DNA of 64,000 bases from Szabonella alba. GTDB lineage: Bacteria; Pseudomonadota; Alphaproteobacteria; Rhodobacterales; Rhodobacteraceae. Location of the stretch: positions 124,001-188,000 of the forward strand of contig NZ_JAESVN010000006.1 of NCBI RefSeq assembly GCF_016765775.1. Direction: 5' to 3'. The position numbers were made by a program, and so were the translations under genes. The notes under the pieces were generated by a model. The model had not been told where the DNA came from. It saw only the letters and a program-made list of their open reading frames with translations, and did not search any database. Shown here piece after piece: positions 37,134 to 45,152 of this stretch. Positions within the stretch are counted from its first letter, which is position 1. Every line of letters starts with the position of its first letter.

Positions 37134-38027
37134 TCAGGCAGGCAGATACCCCTCGGCCGGAACCTCCTGGCCGCGCGCGCGCATCTCGCGGATCATGCCC
37201 GCGATCCGCGCCATGGCGATGCCGCGCATGCAAAGCGAGGCAGGCAGAAAGGCCCATGCCGTCATCACCCAGACCAACGATTGCTGCGATGAAAGATCCA
37301 GCGCGCGCAGACCCGCACCACCGAATTTCAACACTGTCGGGATCAAGAATGGCAGCAGGAAGCCTAATACAAGGTTAATGCGCGCATCCCGCTCCAGCCG
37401 CGCCACCACATCGCCGCCGGCGGTCGGATCGAAGGTCGGAAGATTCACCCAGACATTGAAGGCACCGCTTTGCGTCGGCCAGCGATAGAGCCGCAGCAGC
37501 ACCACGAAGATCGCAAGGGCTGCCAGCGAGATCATGAAGGCCGCCGCCGCCGCGTTGCGCACCGCGTCGGCCAGTTCAGGGCGCGCCGGATCGGCCAGAA
37601 CCAGCCGCGCCAGACGCACCGGGCTGTAGGGGAAATCCAGCGCGCGGCCCATCAGGATGCCCAGAGCCTCGAACAGCAATCCAACGGTCGAGGGTTCCCC
37701 CGGACCCGGCTGCATCATCGACAGCACGAAGACGGTGGCCATCAGCATCATGAAGCGCACACGGTTATAGGGTGGCGCATCGCGGAACTCGACAAGGCCC
37801 GGATAGGTGGCGTTATATTCGACGAAGGTCAGAACGGCGAGAAACAGCGCGACAAGCGCCACCATCTGCCGCCCATCCATTCCGGTGCCCGGCAGGATGA
37901 CCGAAGGCATGGCGACAAGCACCATGACCAGAAAGGCCCGCATCACTGCGCCCGGGAATCGCGAAAACACTGCTGTCTCACCCTCATAAGGGACGGACAC
38001 GATACGATGCCGTGGCCTTGTTCCCAT
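37134..38027 (-). CDS. Uncharacterised multi-pass membrane protein
   Basis: A 297-residue protein with about six hydrophobic segments (about 25-45, 50-65, 90-105, 115-125, 158-178, 220-240 and 255-275). I do not recognise a named domain; similar proteins appear as hypothetical membrane proteins in Rhodobacteraceae. The start is set at the ATG at 38025-38027, because the in-frame extension to 38132 runs through the AT-rich region with direct repeats. The gene is followed closely by the EEP-family gene, so the two are likely co-transcribed. Confidence 0.75.
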   Translation of the reverse strand: MGTRPRHRIVSVPYEGETAVFSRFPGAVMRAFLVMVLVAMPSVILPGTGMDGRQMVALVALFLAVLTFVEYNATYPGLVEFRDAPPYNRVRFMMLMATVFVLSMMQPGPGEPSTVGLLFEALGILMGRALDFPYSPVRLARLVLADPARPELADAVRNAAAAAFMISLAALAIFVVLLRLYRWPTQSGAFNVWVNLPTFDPTAGGDVVARLERDARINLVLGFLLPFLIPTVLKFGGAGLRALDLSSQQSLVWVMTAWAFLPASLCMRGIAMARIAGMIREMRARGQEVPAEGYLPA

Positions 38028-38117
38028 CCATGACCGCGCTTTACGGCGGATTGCCTCAATCTTGCCCAAATTCTGCCTTCTTTCAGATTCTGCTGCAATC
38101 ACCGAGACAGAAAACCG

Positions 38118-38149
38118 GGAATATGTGTCCATTTCGCGGTAAATGTGTC
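38118..38149. repeat. Two direct repeats upstream of the membrane-protein gene
   Basis: GGAATATGTGTC (38118-38129) and GGTAAATGTGTC (38138-38149) are imperfect direct repeats exactly 20 bases apart, about 90-120 bases upstream of the start at 38027, in an AT-rich pocket. The two-turn spacing suggests tandem binding of a regulator. Confidence 0.45.
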
Positions 38150-38172
38150 GCTAGATTGCATCAAATCGGCGC

Positions 38173-38202
38173 AAAAAAAGAGGCCGCCTGGTCAGGACGG
38201 CC
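38173..38202 (-). terminator. Intrinsic terminator after leuD
   Basis: On the minus strand a 7-bp stem (GGCCGTC with GGCGGCC, including one G-T pair; 38182-38202) is followed by TCTTTTTTT (38173-38181). It lies 25 bases after the leuD stop and is a typical rho-independent terminator. Confidence 0.85.
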
Positions 38203-38226
38203 CCCGAAGGCAGGCTGTCAGAACTG

Positions 38227-38832
38227 TCAGATCCAGGGCCGTTGGCCACTGACGCGGGCCTCATAACTGTCGATAGAGGCTGCCTTTTCCATCGTCAGCC
38301 CGATATCGTCGAGCCCGTTCATCAGGCAATGCTTGCGGAAGGGGTCAAGCTCAAACCCGAAGCTTTGGCCGTCGGATGTGGTGACGGTCTGGTTTTCCAG
38401 ATCGACCGTCATCCGCGCATTCGCCCCCTTGCGGGCGTCTTCCATCAGCACATCGACCACGTCCTGCGGCATCACGATGGGCAGGATGCCGTTCTTGAAG
38501 CAATTGCTGTAGAAGATATCGGCAAAGCTGGTCGAGATGACGCAGCGGATGCCGAAATCCAGAAGCGCCCAGGGCGCATGTTCGCGGCTTGAACCACAGC
38601 CGAAATTATCGCCCGCCACGATGATTTCCGACTGCCGGTAGGCGGGCTGGTTCAGCACGAAATCCGGTTTCTCGGATCCGTCCTGATTGTAACGCATCTC
38701 GTCAAACAGGTTCTTGCCAAGCCCGGAACGCTTGATCGTCTTCAGGAACTGCTTGGGGATGATCATGTCGGTGTCGATATTGACCAGCGCCATGGGGGCC
38801 GCGATGCCGGTCAGGGTGGTGAATTTATCCAT
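38227..38832 (-). CDS. leuD: 3-isopropylmalate dehydratase small subunit
   Basis: The small (swivel) subunit of isopropylmalate isomerase, which converts 2- to 3-isopropylmalate in leucine synthesis. The 201-residue product has the family start [27 protein letters not shown] (1-27) and the substrate-loop motif [17 protein letters not shown] at about 74-90. It lies downstream of leuC on the same strand, separated by 87 bases that hold gene-end element copy B, and is followed by a strong terminator. Confidence 0.96.
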   Translation of the reverse strand: MDKFTTLTGIAAPMALVNIDTDMIIPKQFLKTIKRSGLGKNLFDEMRYNQDGSEKPDFVLNQPAYRQSEIIVAGDNFGCGSSREHAPWALLDFGIRCVISTSFADIFYSNCFKNGILPIVMPQDVVDVLMEDARKGANARMTVDLENQTVTTSDGQSFGFELDPFRKHCLMNGLDDIGLTMEKAASIDSYEARVSGQRPWI

Positions 38833-38873
38833 GGGATGTCCTGAATGATGGGCCGGGGTCCGTTTGGCGCGCG

Positions 38874-38915
38874 CCGGGGCGCTGCCCCGGACCCCGGGAT
38901 ATTTGGAAACAGAAG
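38874..38915 (-). repeat. Gene-end element, copy B
   Basis: After the leuC stop, read on the minus strand: CTTCTGTTTCCAAATATC (38898-38915), a CCGGGGTCC run, then the perfect hairpin CCGGGGC-AGC-GCCCCGG (38874-38890). The order is as in copies A and C, with a more diverged tail. Because leuD follows, it must allow read-through or leuD needs its own promoter. Confidence 0.6.
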
Positions 38916-38919
38916 AGGA

Positions 38920-40341
38920 TCAGACCGTCTCGGCCATCATCTCACGCACATCGGTCAGATAGCCGGTCAGGGCCGCGGCCGCCGCCATGGCGGGGGACAT
39001 AAGATGGGTGCGTCCGCCCCGGCCCTGACGGCCCTCGAAATTGCGGTTCGAGGTTGCGGCGCAACGCTCACCGGGGGCAAGCTGGTCGGGGTTCATCGCC
39101 AGACACATCGAGCAGCCCGCCAGACGCCATTCCATCCCGGCATCGAGGAAGATCTGCGCCAGACCCTCCTCCTCGGCCTGTGCGCGCACAAGGCCCGAGC
39201 CGGGGACGACCATGGCCCGCATCCCCGGGGCGATCTTCTTGCCCTTCAGAATGGCGGCGGCGGCGCGAAGATCCTCGATCCGGCCATTGGTGCAGGATCC
39301 GATGAAGACCGTGTCGATCTTGATATCGGTCAGTTTCATCCCCGGCGTCAGCCCCATATAGTCAAGGCTGCGTTGTGCCGCGCCAACCTTGCCGCCGGCG
39401 AAATCGGATGCGGCAGGCACGCTGCCGGTGATCGGCAGCACATCCTCGGGGCTGGTGCCCCAGGTCACGACGGGGGCGATATCCTCACCCTTCAGGGTGA
39501 TGACCTTGTCGAAATGCGCGCCCTCATCCGTATAAAGGGTTTTCCAATAGGCCAGTGCGGCCTCCCATGCGGCACCTTTCGGAGCATGGGGGCGGCCCAT
39601 CACATAGGCAAAGGTCTTTTCATCCGGCGCGATCAGACCGGCCCGCGCGCCACCCTCGATGGCCATGTTGCAGACGGTCATGCGGCCTTCCATCGACAAT
39701 TCGCGGATCGCCTGACCGCAATATTCGATGACATAGCCGGTGCCGCCTGCCGTCCCGGTGGCGCCGATGACCGACAGGGTGATGTCCTTGGCCGTGACGC
39801 CCGGGCGCAAGGACCCGGTGATTTCGACCTTCAGGTTCTTCGATTTCTGCTGGATCAGCGTCTGGGTGGCCAGAACATGTTCAACTTCCGACGTGCCGAT
39901 GCCATGGGCCAGCGCGCCGAAGGCGCCATGGGTGGCGGTATGGCTGTCACCGCAGACCACGGTCATGCCCGGCAGGGTCCAGCCCTGTTCGGGTCCGACG
40001 ATATGCACGATACCCTGACGGATATCGGTCACCGGATAGTAATGGATGCCGAAGTCGCGGGCATTCTTGTCTAGCGCCGCGACCTGAATGCGGCTTTCCT
40101 CGGGCATCTGGTCGGGGTTTTCGCGCCCCGGCGTGGTGGGCACGTTATGGTCGGGCACCGCGATGGTCTTTTCAGGCGCGCGGACCGGACGGCCCGTCAT
40201 GCGCAGACCTTCGAATGCCTGCGGGCTGGTGACCTCATGCACCAGATGGCGGTCAATATAGAGCAGGCAGGTGCCGTCCTCGGCCTGATGGACGACATGT
40301 TCATCCCAGATCTTGTCATAGAGGGTACGCGGAGCGGTCAT
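38920..40341 (-). CDS. leuC: 3-isopropylmalate dehydratase large subunit
   Basis: The catalytic 4Fe-4S subunit of isopropylmalate isomerase, an aconitase-superfamily enzyme. The 473-residue product shows [17 protein letters not shown] at about 130-146, [12 protein letters not shown] at about 352-363 (first cluster Cys) and [14 protein letters not shown] at about 413-426 (the C-x2-C pair). The start ATG follows GTGAGAGAG. Upstream lie a promoter, a 30-codon ORF and a terminator-like hairpin, suggesting transcription attenuation. Confidence 0.96.
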   Translation of the reverse strand: MTAPRTLYDKIWDEHVVHQAEDGTCLLYIDRHLVHEVTSPQAFEGLRMTGRPVRAPEKTIAVPDHNVPTTPGRENPDQMPEESRIQVAALDKNARDFGIHYYPVTDIRQGIVHIVGPEQGWTLPGMTVVCGDSHTATHGAFGALAHGIGTSEVEHVLATQTLIQQKSKNLKVEITGSLRPGVTAKDITLSVIGATGTAGGTGYVIEYCGQAIRELSMEGRMTVCNMAIEGGARAGLIAPDEKTFAYVMGRPHAPKGAAWEAALAYWKTLYTDEGAHFDKVITLKGEDIAPVVTWGTSPEDVLPITGSVPAASDFAGGKVGAAQRSLDYMGLTPGMKLTDIKIDTVFIGSCTNGRIEDLRAAAAILKGKKIAPGMRAMVVPGSGLVRAQAEEEGLAQIFLDAGMEWRLAGCSMCLAMNPDQLAPGERCAATSNRNFEGRQGRGGRTHLMSPAMAAAAALTGYLTDVREMMAETV

Positions 40342-40382
40342 GGCTCTCTCACTTTGTGATGGCTGGCTGCGGTAGGATTCGG

Positions 40383-40400
40383 AAAAGCGGCCGGGGCCGC
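40383..40400 (-). terminator. Attenuator-like hairpin upstream of leuC
   Basis: On the minus strand GCGGCCCCGGCCGC (40387-40400) forms a compact stem followed by TTTT (40383-40386). It lies 13 bases after the small ORF stop and 42 bases before leuC. The short T-run makes it a weak terminator, consistent with conditional termination. Confidence 0.6.
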
Positions 40401-40413
40401 AGGGCGCGAACCG

Positions 40414-40506
40414 TCAGAGACGCGCGAGAATCGTGCGGGTCATGCCGAAAAAGCGGGCCGGAAGCCGCGCATGATCGGTGATGTTGAAATAGATGAAGCC
40501 TCGCAT
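40414..40506 (-). CDS. 30-codon ORF, candidate leader peptide of leuC
   Basis: A 30-residue ORF beginning MRGFIYFNITDHARL and ending MTRTILARL before TGA. There is no Shine-Dalgarno. The ATG lies six bases after a TATAAA -10 box, so the transcript would start at or next to the ATG and be leaderless. Three leucines include one at each end of the final ILARL. It resembles no family I can name. It could be a regulatory leader peptide or a short functional protein. Confidence 0.45.
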   Translation of the reverse strand: MRGFIYFNITDHARLPARFFGMTRTILARL

Positions 40507-40512
40507 GATGGT

Positions 40513-40541
40513 TTTATAGGCGGGTTTGCGCGATCAGGCAA
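40513..40541 (-). promoter_or_regulatory. Sigma70 promoter upstream of the leuC leader
   Basis: Minus-strand TTGCCT (40536-40541), a 17-base spacer and TATAAA (40513-40518). The predicted start of transcription falls on the ATG of the 30-codon ORF. It is one of the best sigma70-like matches noted in the window. Confidence 0.65.
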
Positions 40542-40611
40542 GATTTGGCTTTGCCCCGGCGCAGGTCCGGAATGGGTGCCCGGACTGCGGGGCCAGAGCG
40601 CAGGGCCGCGA

Positions 40612-41268
40612 TCAGAACGGCAGCGGCGCGGTGAAGGACAGCGCGGCATCCGTCCGGGGGTGGCGCAGGGCCAGCGTTTCGGCATGCAGCATCAGGCGCG
40701 GATGATCCATTGCGTCCCCGGTCGCATAAAGCGTGTCGCCCAGAATCGGATGGCCAAGCGCGGCCATATGCACGCGCAACTGATGGCTGCGCCCGGTCAG
40801 CGGGATCAGCCGCATTCGGGTTTCCTCCTGCCCGCGCGCGATCACCTGCCAGTCGGTCCGGGCCGGGCGGCCGGTTTCATGGTTCACATGCTGGCGGGGG
40901 CGGTTGGGCCAGTCCACGATCAGCGGCAGATCGACCCTGCCCTGATCCGGCCCCACAAGCCCGGCCAGCCGCGCGACATACTGCTTGTCGACCACGCGCT
41001 TTTCGAATTGCTGGCTGATTGCGCCCTGCGCGGATTTGTTGCGCGCAAAGACCATCACACCCGATGTATCCAGATCCAGCCGGTGGACCAGCAGGATCTC
41101 GGGCCAGACCGCGCGCAGCCGCGTGATCAGGCAATCGGCGCGATCCTCGCCCCGCCCGGGAACGGACAAAAGCCCCGCAGGCTTGTCCACGATCACGAAA
41201 TCGCGGTCCTCATGGATCACCGACAGGGGCTGATCGGGGGGGCTGTAGACGAATTCAGTCATCGGCAT
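40612..41268 (-). CDS. RluA-family pseudouridine synthase
   Basis: A 218-residue RNA pseudouridine synthase. The catalytic aspartate lies in HRLDLDTSGVMVFA at about 82-95; IVDKPAGLLSVPGRG at about 26-40 and LTGRSHQLRVHMAALGHPILGD at about 176-197 are the other RluA signatures. It lacks an S4 domain and is short, like RluA or TruC-type enzymes; the target uridines cannot be assigned. Its ATG directly abuts the stop codon of the homocysteine methyltransferase gene. Confidence 0.9.
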   Translation of the reverse strand: MPMTEFVYSPPDQPLSVIHEDRDFVIVDKPAGLLSVPGRGEDRADCLITRLRAVWPEILLVHRLDLDTSGVMVFARNKSAQGAISQQFEKRVVDKQYVARLAGLVGPDQGRVDLPLIVDWPNRPRQHVNHETGRPARTDWQVIARGQEETRMRLIPLTGRSHQLRVHMAALGHPILGDTLYATGDAMDHPRLMLHAETLALRHPRTDAALSFTAPLPF

Positions 41269-42165
41269 TCACACCAGCACATGATCGGCGGCGCGCAGGC
41301 GGCGGGCCAGTTCGGCGATATGGGCCGGACCCACCTCACAGCACCCGCCGACGATGGTGGCCCCCATCGCGACCCAGTCCATCGCGAAGCGGGCGTAAAG
41401 ATCGGGAGTCAGGTCATGGCGGGTTTCCAGCGCGCGCACTGTCGGGTTGGCCTCAAGAAAGGCGGGGGCGATATGGGAAAACCCGTTGGCATAGGCGCCG
41501 AAGGGCAGCCCGAAGCGCGCCACCTCGGCCAAGGCTGCCGCCATCGCCTCGGGGACCGAGCAATTGACCAGCACCGCCTGCGGGCGATAGCGCGCGACCA
41601 GTGGCGCAAGATCGGCCAGCGCCTCGCCCGAGCGCAGGCACGTGCCGTCACCATCCGCGACCGTCACCGAAAGCCAGACCGGCAGCCCCCCCGCTGCCGC
41701 CCCCTTCAGCGCCCCCTCCGATTGCAGGACCGAGGCCGAGGTCTCGATCAGGAACAGATCGACATGCGGGGCCAGCAGGCGGGCGATTTCGGCGAATTTC
41801 GGGGCGGCCTGATCCACGCTTTCGGCCAGATCGGCACGGTAACTGGCCCCGAGCGGCCCCAGCGACCCGGCGATGCGCCCCGACCCATGGGCATCACGCG
41901 CCGCAACCGCCTGCCGCAGCGCCGCCATGTGCAGCGTCTCGAACAGATGGTCACGGCCGAACTTCACCAGACGGTCGTGATGGATCGCATAGGTGTTCGT
42001 CGTGGCGACGGTCGCACCGGCGGCGAAGTAATCAGCATGGATCGCACGAACCAGATCGGGATGGTCCAGCATCACCTGCGTCGCCCAAAGCGGTGTCGGT
42101 TCATCCCCCGAACGGGCCAGAAGTTCCTGCCCCATGCCGCCATCCAGAAGCGTGATCTCTGCCAT
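41269..42165 (-). CDS. Homocysteine S-methyltransferase family protein
   Basis: A 298-residue zinc-dependent methyltransferase of the MmuM/BhmT type, transferring a methyl group (from S-methylmethionine or a betaine-like donor) to homocysteine. Zinc cysteines are in LVNCSVPEA at about 200-208 and the VGGCCEVGP pair at about 272-280; TLLDGGMGQEL opens the barrel. The ATG at 42163-42165 is chosen over an in-frame start six codons upstream, which lacks family support. The methyl donor is not determined. Confidence 0.88.
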   Translation of the reverse strand: MAEITLLDGGMGQELLARSGDEPTPLWATQVMLDHPDLVRAIHADYFAAGATVATTNTYAIHHDRLVKFGRDHLFETLHMAALRQAVAARDAHGSGRIAGSLGPLGASYRADLAESVDQAAPKFAEIARLLAPHVDLFLIETSASVLQSEGALKGAAAGGLPVWLSVTVADGDGTCLRSGEALADLAPLVARYRPQAVLVNCSVPEAMAAALAEVARFGLPFGAYANGFSHIAPAFLEANPTVRALETRHDLTPDLYARFAMDWVAMGATIVGGCCEVGPAHIAELARRLRAADHVLV

Positions 42166-42301
42166 TGCCCGCGTCCCTTGCAACCATCCGCGTCCCTATA
42201 GCCGCAGCGGGCGCGCTTGCACAGGGACCCCGCGCCCGCTTGACCCCGGGCGCGGCATGGGGCCACTCTGCCCGGCACCGCACCCTGCCGAAAGCACCGC
42301 C

Positions 42302-43546
42302 TTGAAAATCGCCTATCTGGTCAACACCTATCCCCGCGCCTCGCAGACCTTCATCCGGCGCGAGATACAGGCGCTGGAGCGGCAGAGCATCACGCTGCAC
42401 CGATTCGCCATGCGGTCGGACCGGGACAATCTGGTCGATGCGGCGGATCTGGCCGAGGATGCCCGGACCGAACATGTGCTGGAACTGGGCGCGGCGCGGC
42501 TGGGGATGTCGGCCCTTGGCTGGATGCTGCGCCATCCGGGGCGGACATGGGCCGCGCTGCGGCTGGCGCTGGACTGCGGCACGCAGGGGGCCGGGGGCGT
42601 GGCGGGCACCGGCGGGCGGCTGCGCCATCTGATCTATCTGGCCGAGGCCGCCCATGTCGCGCGGCGCTGTCGGGATCTGGGGATCACGCATCTGCATGCG
42701 CATTTCGGCACGAATTCGACCACGGTCGCGATGCTGGCCCATGCCCTGGGCGGGCCGCGCTACAGTTTCACCACCCATGGCCCCGAGGAATTCGACGCGC
42801 CCCATGCGCATTCGCTGGGGGAAAAGCTGCGCCATGCCGCCTTTGCCGTCGCGATCAGCAGTTTCGGGCGCAGCCAGTTGTGCCGTCAGGCAGCCTTTGC
42901 CGACTGGCCGCGCATCCATGTCGTGCATTGCGGGATCGAGCCCGCGCGCTTTGCGACCCCCGCCCCGCTGCCCCCGGGCGGGCCGCATCTGGTGGCCATC
43001 GGGCGGCTGGCCGAACAGAAGGGATTTCCGCTGCTGATTGCCGCTATGGCCGAGGCCGCGCGCGATTTGCCCGGCTTGCGGCTGACCATTCTGGGCGACG
43101 GCCCGCTGCGCCGAGAACTGGAGACGGCCATTGCAGCGCAGGGATTGCAGGCGGTGGTCCATCTGGCAGGCTGGGCCGATGAGAAGGGCGTGCGCGCCGC
43201 CCTTGCCGCGGCACAGGCGCTGATCCTGCCCTCCTTTGCCGAAGGACTGCCCGTGGTCGTGATGGAGGCGATGGCAGCGGGACGCCCGGTGATTGCCACC
43301 GCCATTGCGGGCCTGCCCGAACTTGTGCGCGAGGGGCGCGAGGGCTGGCTGGTGCCTGCGGGGGATGCGGGCGCGCTGGCCCGCGCGATCCGTGATCTGG
43401 CCGCCACCCCACCCGAACGGCTGGCAGGAATGGGTGTTGCGGCGCGGGACCGCGTTCTGGCGCGCCATGACATCAACCGCGAGGCCACGCGTCTGGCCGC
43501 CCTGTTTGCCGGGGTGGCGCAGGACGGGACCATGCAAAACGGCTGA
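42302..43546 (+). CDS. GT4-family glycosyltransferase (colanic-acid/WcaL-like)
   Basis: A 414-residue retaining glycosyltransferase. It has an N-terminal IAYLVNTYPRASQTFIRREI typical of exopolysaccharide GT4 enzymes, HLHAHFGTNSTTVAMLA at about 136-152 and the C-terminal nucleotide-sugar site with LPSFAEGLPVVVMEAM, containing the E-x7-E pair. The start is a TTG at 42302, since family homology begins there and no ATG or GTG is nearby. It stands alone, divergent from the homocysteine methyltransferase gene. The polysaccharide or lipid acceptor is unknown. Confidence 0.85.
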   Translation: MKIAYLVNTYPRASQTFIRREIQALERQSITLHRFAMRSDRDNLVDAADLAEDARTEHVLELGAARLGMSALGWMLRHPGRTWAALRLALDCGTQGAGGVAGTGGRLRHLIYLAEAAHVARRCRDLGITHLHAHFGTNSTTVAMLAHALGGPRYSFTTHGPEEFDAPHAHSLGEKLRHAAFAVAISSFGRSQLCRQAAFADWPRIHVVHCGIEPARFATPAPLPPGGPHLVAIGRLAEQKGFPLLIAAMAEAARDLPGLRLTILGDGPLRRELETAIAAQGLQAVVHLAGWADEKGVRAALAAAQALILPSFAEGLPVVVMEAMAAGRPVIATAIAGLPELVREGREGWLVPAGDAGALARAIRDLAATPPERLAGMGVAARDRVLARHDINREATRLAALFAGVAQDGTMQNG

Positions 43547-43572
43547 GCGGCATCGCAACCGAAACCGGGCAA

Positions 43573-43638
43573 GGGGGGCTGTCTGCCCCCCTCGGCCCTG
43601 ACGAGCCCACCCCCGAAGGTATTTCGGCCAGGATGAAG
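43573..43638 (-). repeat. Gene-end element, copy C
   Basis: After the aztD stop on the minus strand: CTTCATCCTGGCCGAAAT (43621-43638), a G-rich spacer, then a perfect 7-bp hairpin GGGGGGC-AGACA-GCCCCCC (43573-43591). The tail is almost identical to copy A. It also sits after the convergent glycosyltransferase gene. Confidence 0.65.
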
Positions 43639-43644
43639 CGGATG

Positions 43645-44901
43645 TCAGTGATTAAGGCCGCTGCCTCCGGCGACGGTCAGGTTATACGGCGTGCCGCCAA
43701 TCCCGATCCGCCCCGTCTCGGCCAGTGTTTCGGTGGAGATGCGGCGCAGCAGCCCGGCAGCGGGATCAGTCAGCAGGATCTCATCCCCGGCCATGGCAAG
43801 ACGCGGGCGGGGGTCATTCCAGTGACCTTCCATCGAATAGGGCTGCGTGACGGGTGCGCTTTGCGTGATCCGGGCCGCAAGCAGGTCGATGCGGTGCAGC
43901 GTGCCGTCCTCGGTCAGGACATAGCCATGGGCGGGGCGGGCCGGATCCAGCACGAAATCGACACGCCGGAAGGGCAGCGCGAAATGGCGGAAATGCGGGG
44001 CATCGGCAGGATCAACGACCACAAGGCCATCAGCACCGTAATTGCCCAGAAACAACTGCATCCCCGTCGATCCCAGCAGGGTTCCCGTTGTCACGCCCTG
44101 TGGCAGATCGGCCGGATAGTCCAGCATCCGGAAATGGACCGCATCCTGCTGCAGGGTGGCCGTCAGAACCCCGTCCCGGCAGCCCGCCGCCAGATAGGCG
44201 CCGGAAAAAGCCTCGCCATGGATGGCGGTGCAGGGGGTCAGATCCCCCGCAGGCTGTCCCTCGGCGGTGAAGGCCTGCAGCCCCAGACGCGGCGGCGCGG
44301 CATCGCCTTCAACCGCCTCTTCTGATGCGACGGTCGACAGCCAATTCCGCCCCAGCGGTGCGACAAAGCCGTGATGCGCGCGCGCTTGCGGGAAACGGTC
44401 GGGCGCAACCGCACCCTCTGCCAGACGATGCGCGTCAAGGATCTCGGCATAGCCGCCGCGATCATAATTGATGACCACCTTGCCGTCATGATCGACCAGA
44501 TGGAACGGCCGTGGCCCGGTCAGCATGGTGCTGATGGCTGCGGGATCGGTGATTTCGATATCGGCATGATCGCCGTGATCGTGAAACGCGATGCCACTGC
44601 GGAAGAACTGCACCGTGTCACTGTCCGACTGCACGGCGGCGACCACGGCGCCCCAGGCAACGGTGTAAAGTTTCGCCTGTCCCGTCGTCTCAAAGCTCCA
44701 GCGCCCGCCGGTGTCGCCTTCGGCATCGGTCCCGCCCTCTTTCGGCAGGTCGATCACGGTCACGCGCGGCGCAACATGATCGCCGATGAAGACGCGGTAA
44801 AGCGTGACATCTTCTGACGCGGGATCATCGGCCCTAGCGGGTATGGCAGTGAACTGGGCCGCGATCAGGGCGGCGACTCCGACCCCTGCGAAATATCTCA
44901 T
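43645..44901 (-). CDS. aztD: AztD-like periplasmic zinc chaperone
   Basis: A 418-residue secreted protein: signal peptide MRYFAGVGVAALIAAQ..., cleavage at about residue 24 after ARA, then a beta-propeller-like domain. The hallmark is a flexible zinc loop HDHGDHADIEI (His107, His109, His112). Two cysteines (TPCTAIHG, AAGCRDG) may form a disulfide. In Paracoccus, AztD passes zinc to the AztC binding protein of the aztABCD importer. Here no aztABC genes adjoin it. A Zur-like palindrome lies 120 bases upstream, so expression in zinc limitation is likely. Confidence 0.82.
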   Translation of the reverse strand: MRYFAGVGVAALIAAQFTAIPARADDPASEDVTLYRVFIGDHVAPRVTVIDLPKEGGTDAEGDTGGRWSFETTGQAKLYTVAWGAVVAAVQSDSDTVQFFRSGIAFHDHGDHADIEITDPAAISTMLTGPRPFHLVDHDGKVVINYDRGGYAEILDAHRLAEGAVAPDRFPQARAHHGFVAPLGRNWLSTVASEEAVEGDAAPPRLGLQAFTAEGQPAGDLTPCTAIHGEAFSGAYLAAGCRDGVLTATLQQDAVHFRMLDYPADLPQGVTTGTLLGSTGMQLFLGNYGADGLVVVDPADAPHFRHFALPFRRVDFVLDPARPAHGYVLTEDGTLHRIDLLAARITQSAPVTQPYSMEGHWNDPRPRLAMAGDEILLTDPAAGLLRRISTETLAETGRIGIGGTPYNLTVAGGSGLNH

Positions 44902-45020
44902 CCTGTCTTTCTCCTTGGTTGCGGAGTGCCGGAACCACCGGGCGGTCCGGCACCGTGCCGGTCTGGCTGGCTGGCTGGCACGGTCGCGTTCCGGACGGCA
45001 TATCCGTCGATTCAAAAATG

Positions 45021-45039
45021 GTATGTTATTACATTATAC
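45021..45039. promoter_or_regulatory. Candidate Zur box upstream of aztD
   Basis: GTATGTTATTACATTATAC is an AT-rich imperfect palindrome centred on T45030, in an otherwise GC-rich gap. Its form and location fit alphaproteobacterial Zur operators (GTTATNNTATAAC-like cores). Zur regulation is inferred from the zinc role of the downstream gene. Confidence 0.55.
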
Positions 45040-45152
45040 TTGGGAATGACAAGAGAGGCCGGAACGGATAAGCCGGTTTTGCCGACATCAGCGCATGGAC
45101 CTGCCTGACCGGAAGGGTCGCGGGCCGCTGCACCGGGGGGAGTTTGAAAAAG

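Noticed and set aside
37123-37257. A 5' extension of the EEP-family gene to 37257
   Set aside because: It would overlap the membrane-protein gene by more than 100 bases and encodes an Arg/His-rich stretch with no family match.
38874-38890. Treating the hairpin after leuC as a simple rho-independent terminator
   Set aside because: It has no T-run in either direction and shares a conserved tail with two other elements, so it is listed as a gene-end repeat instead.
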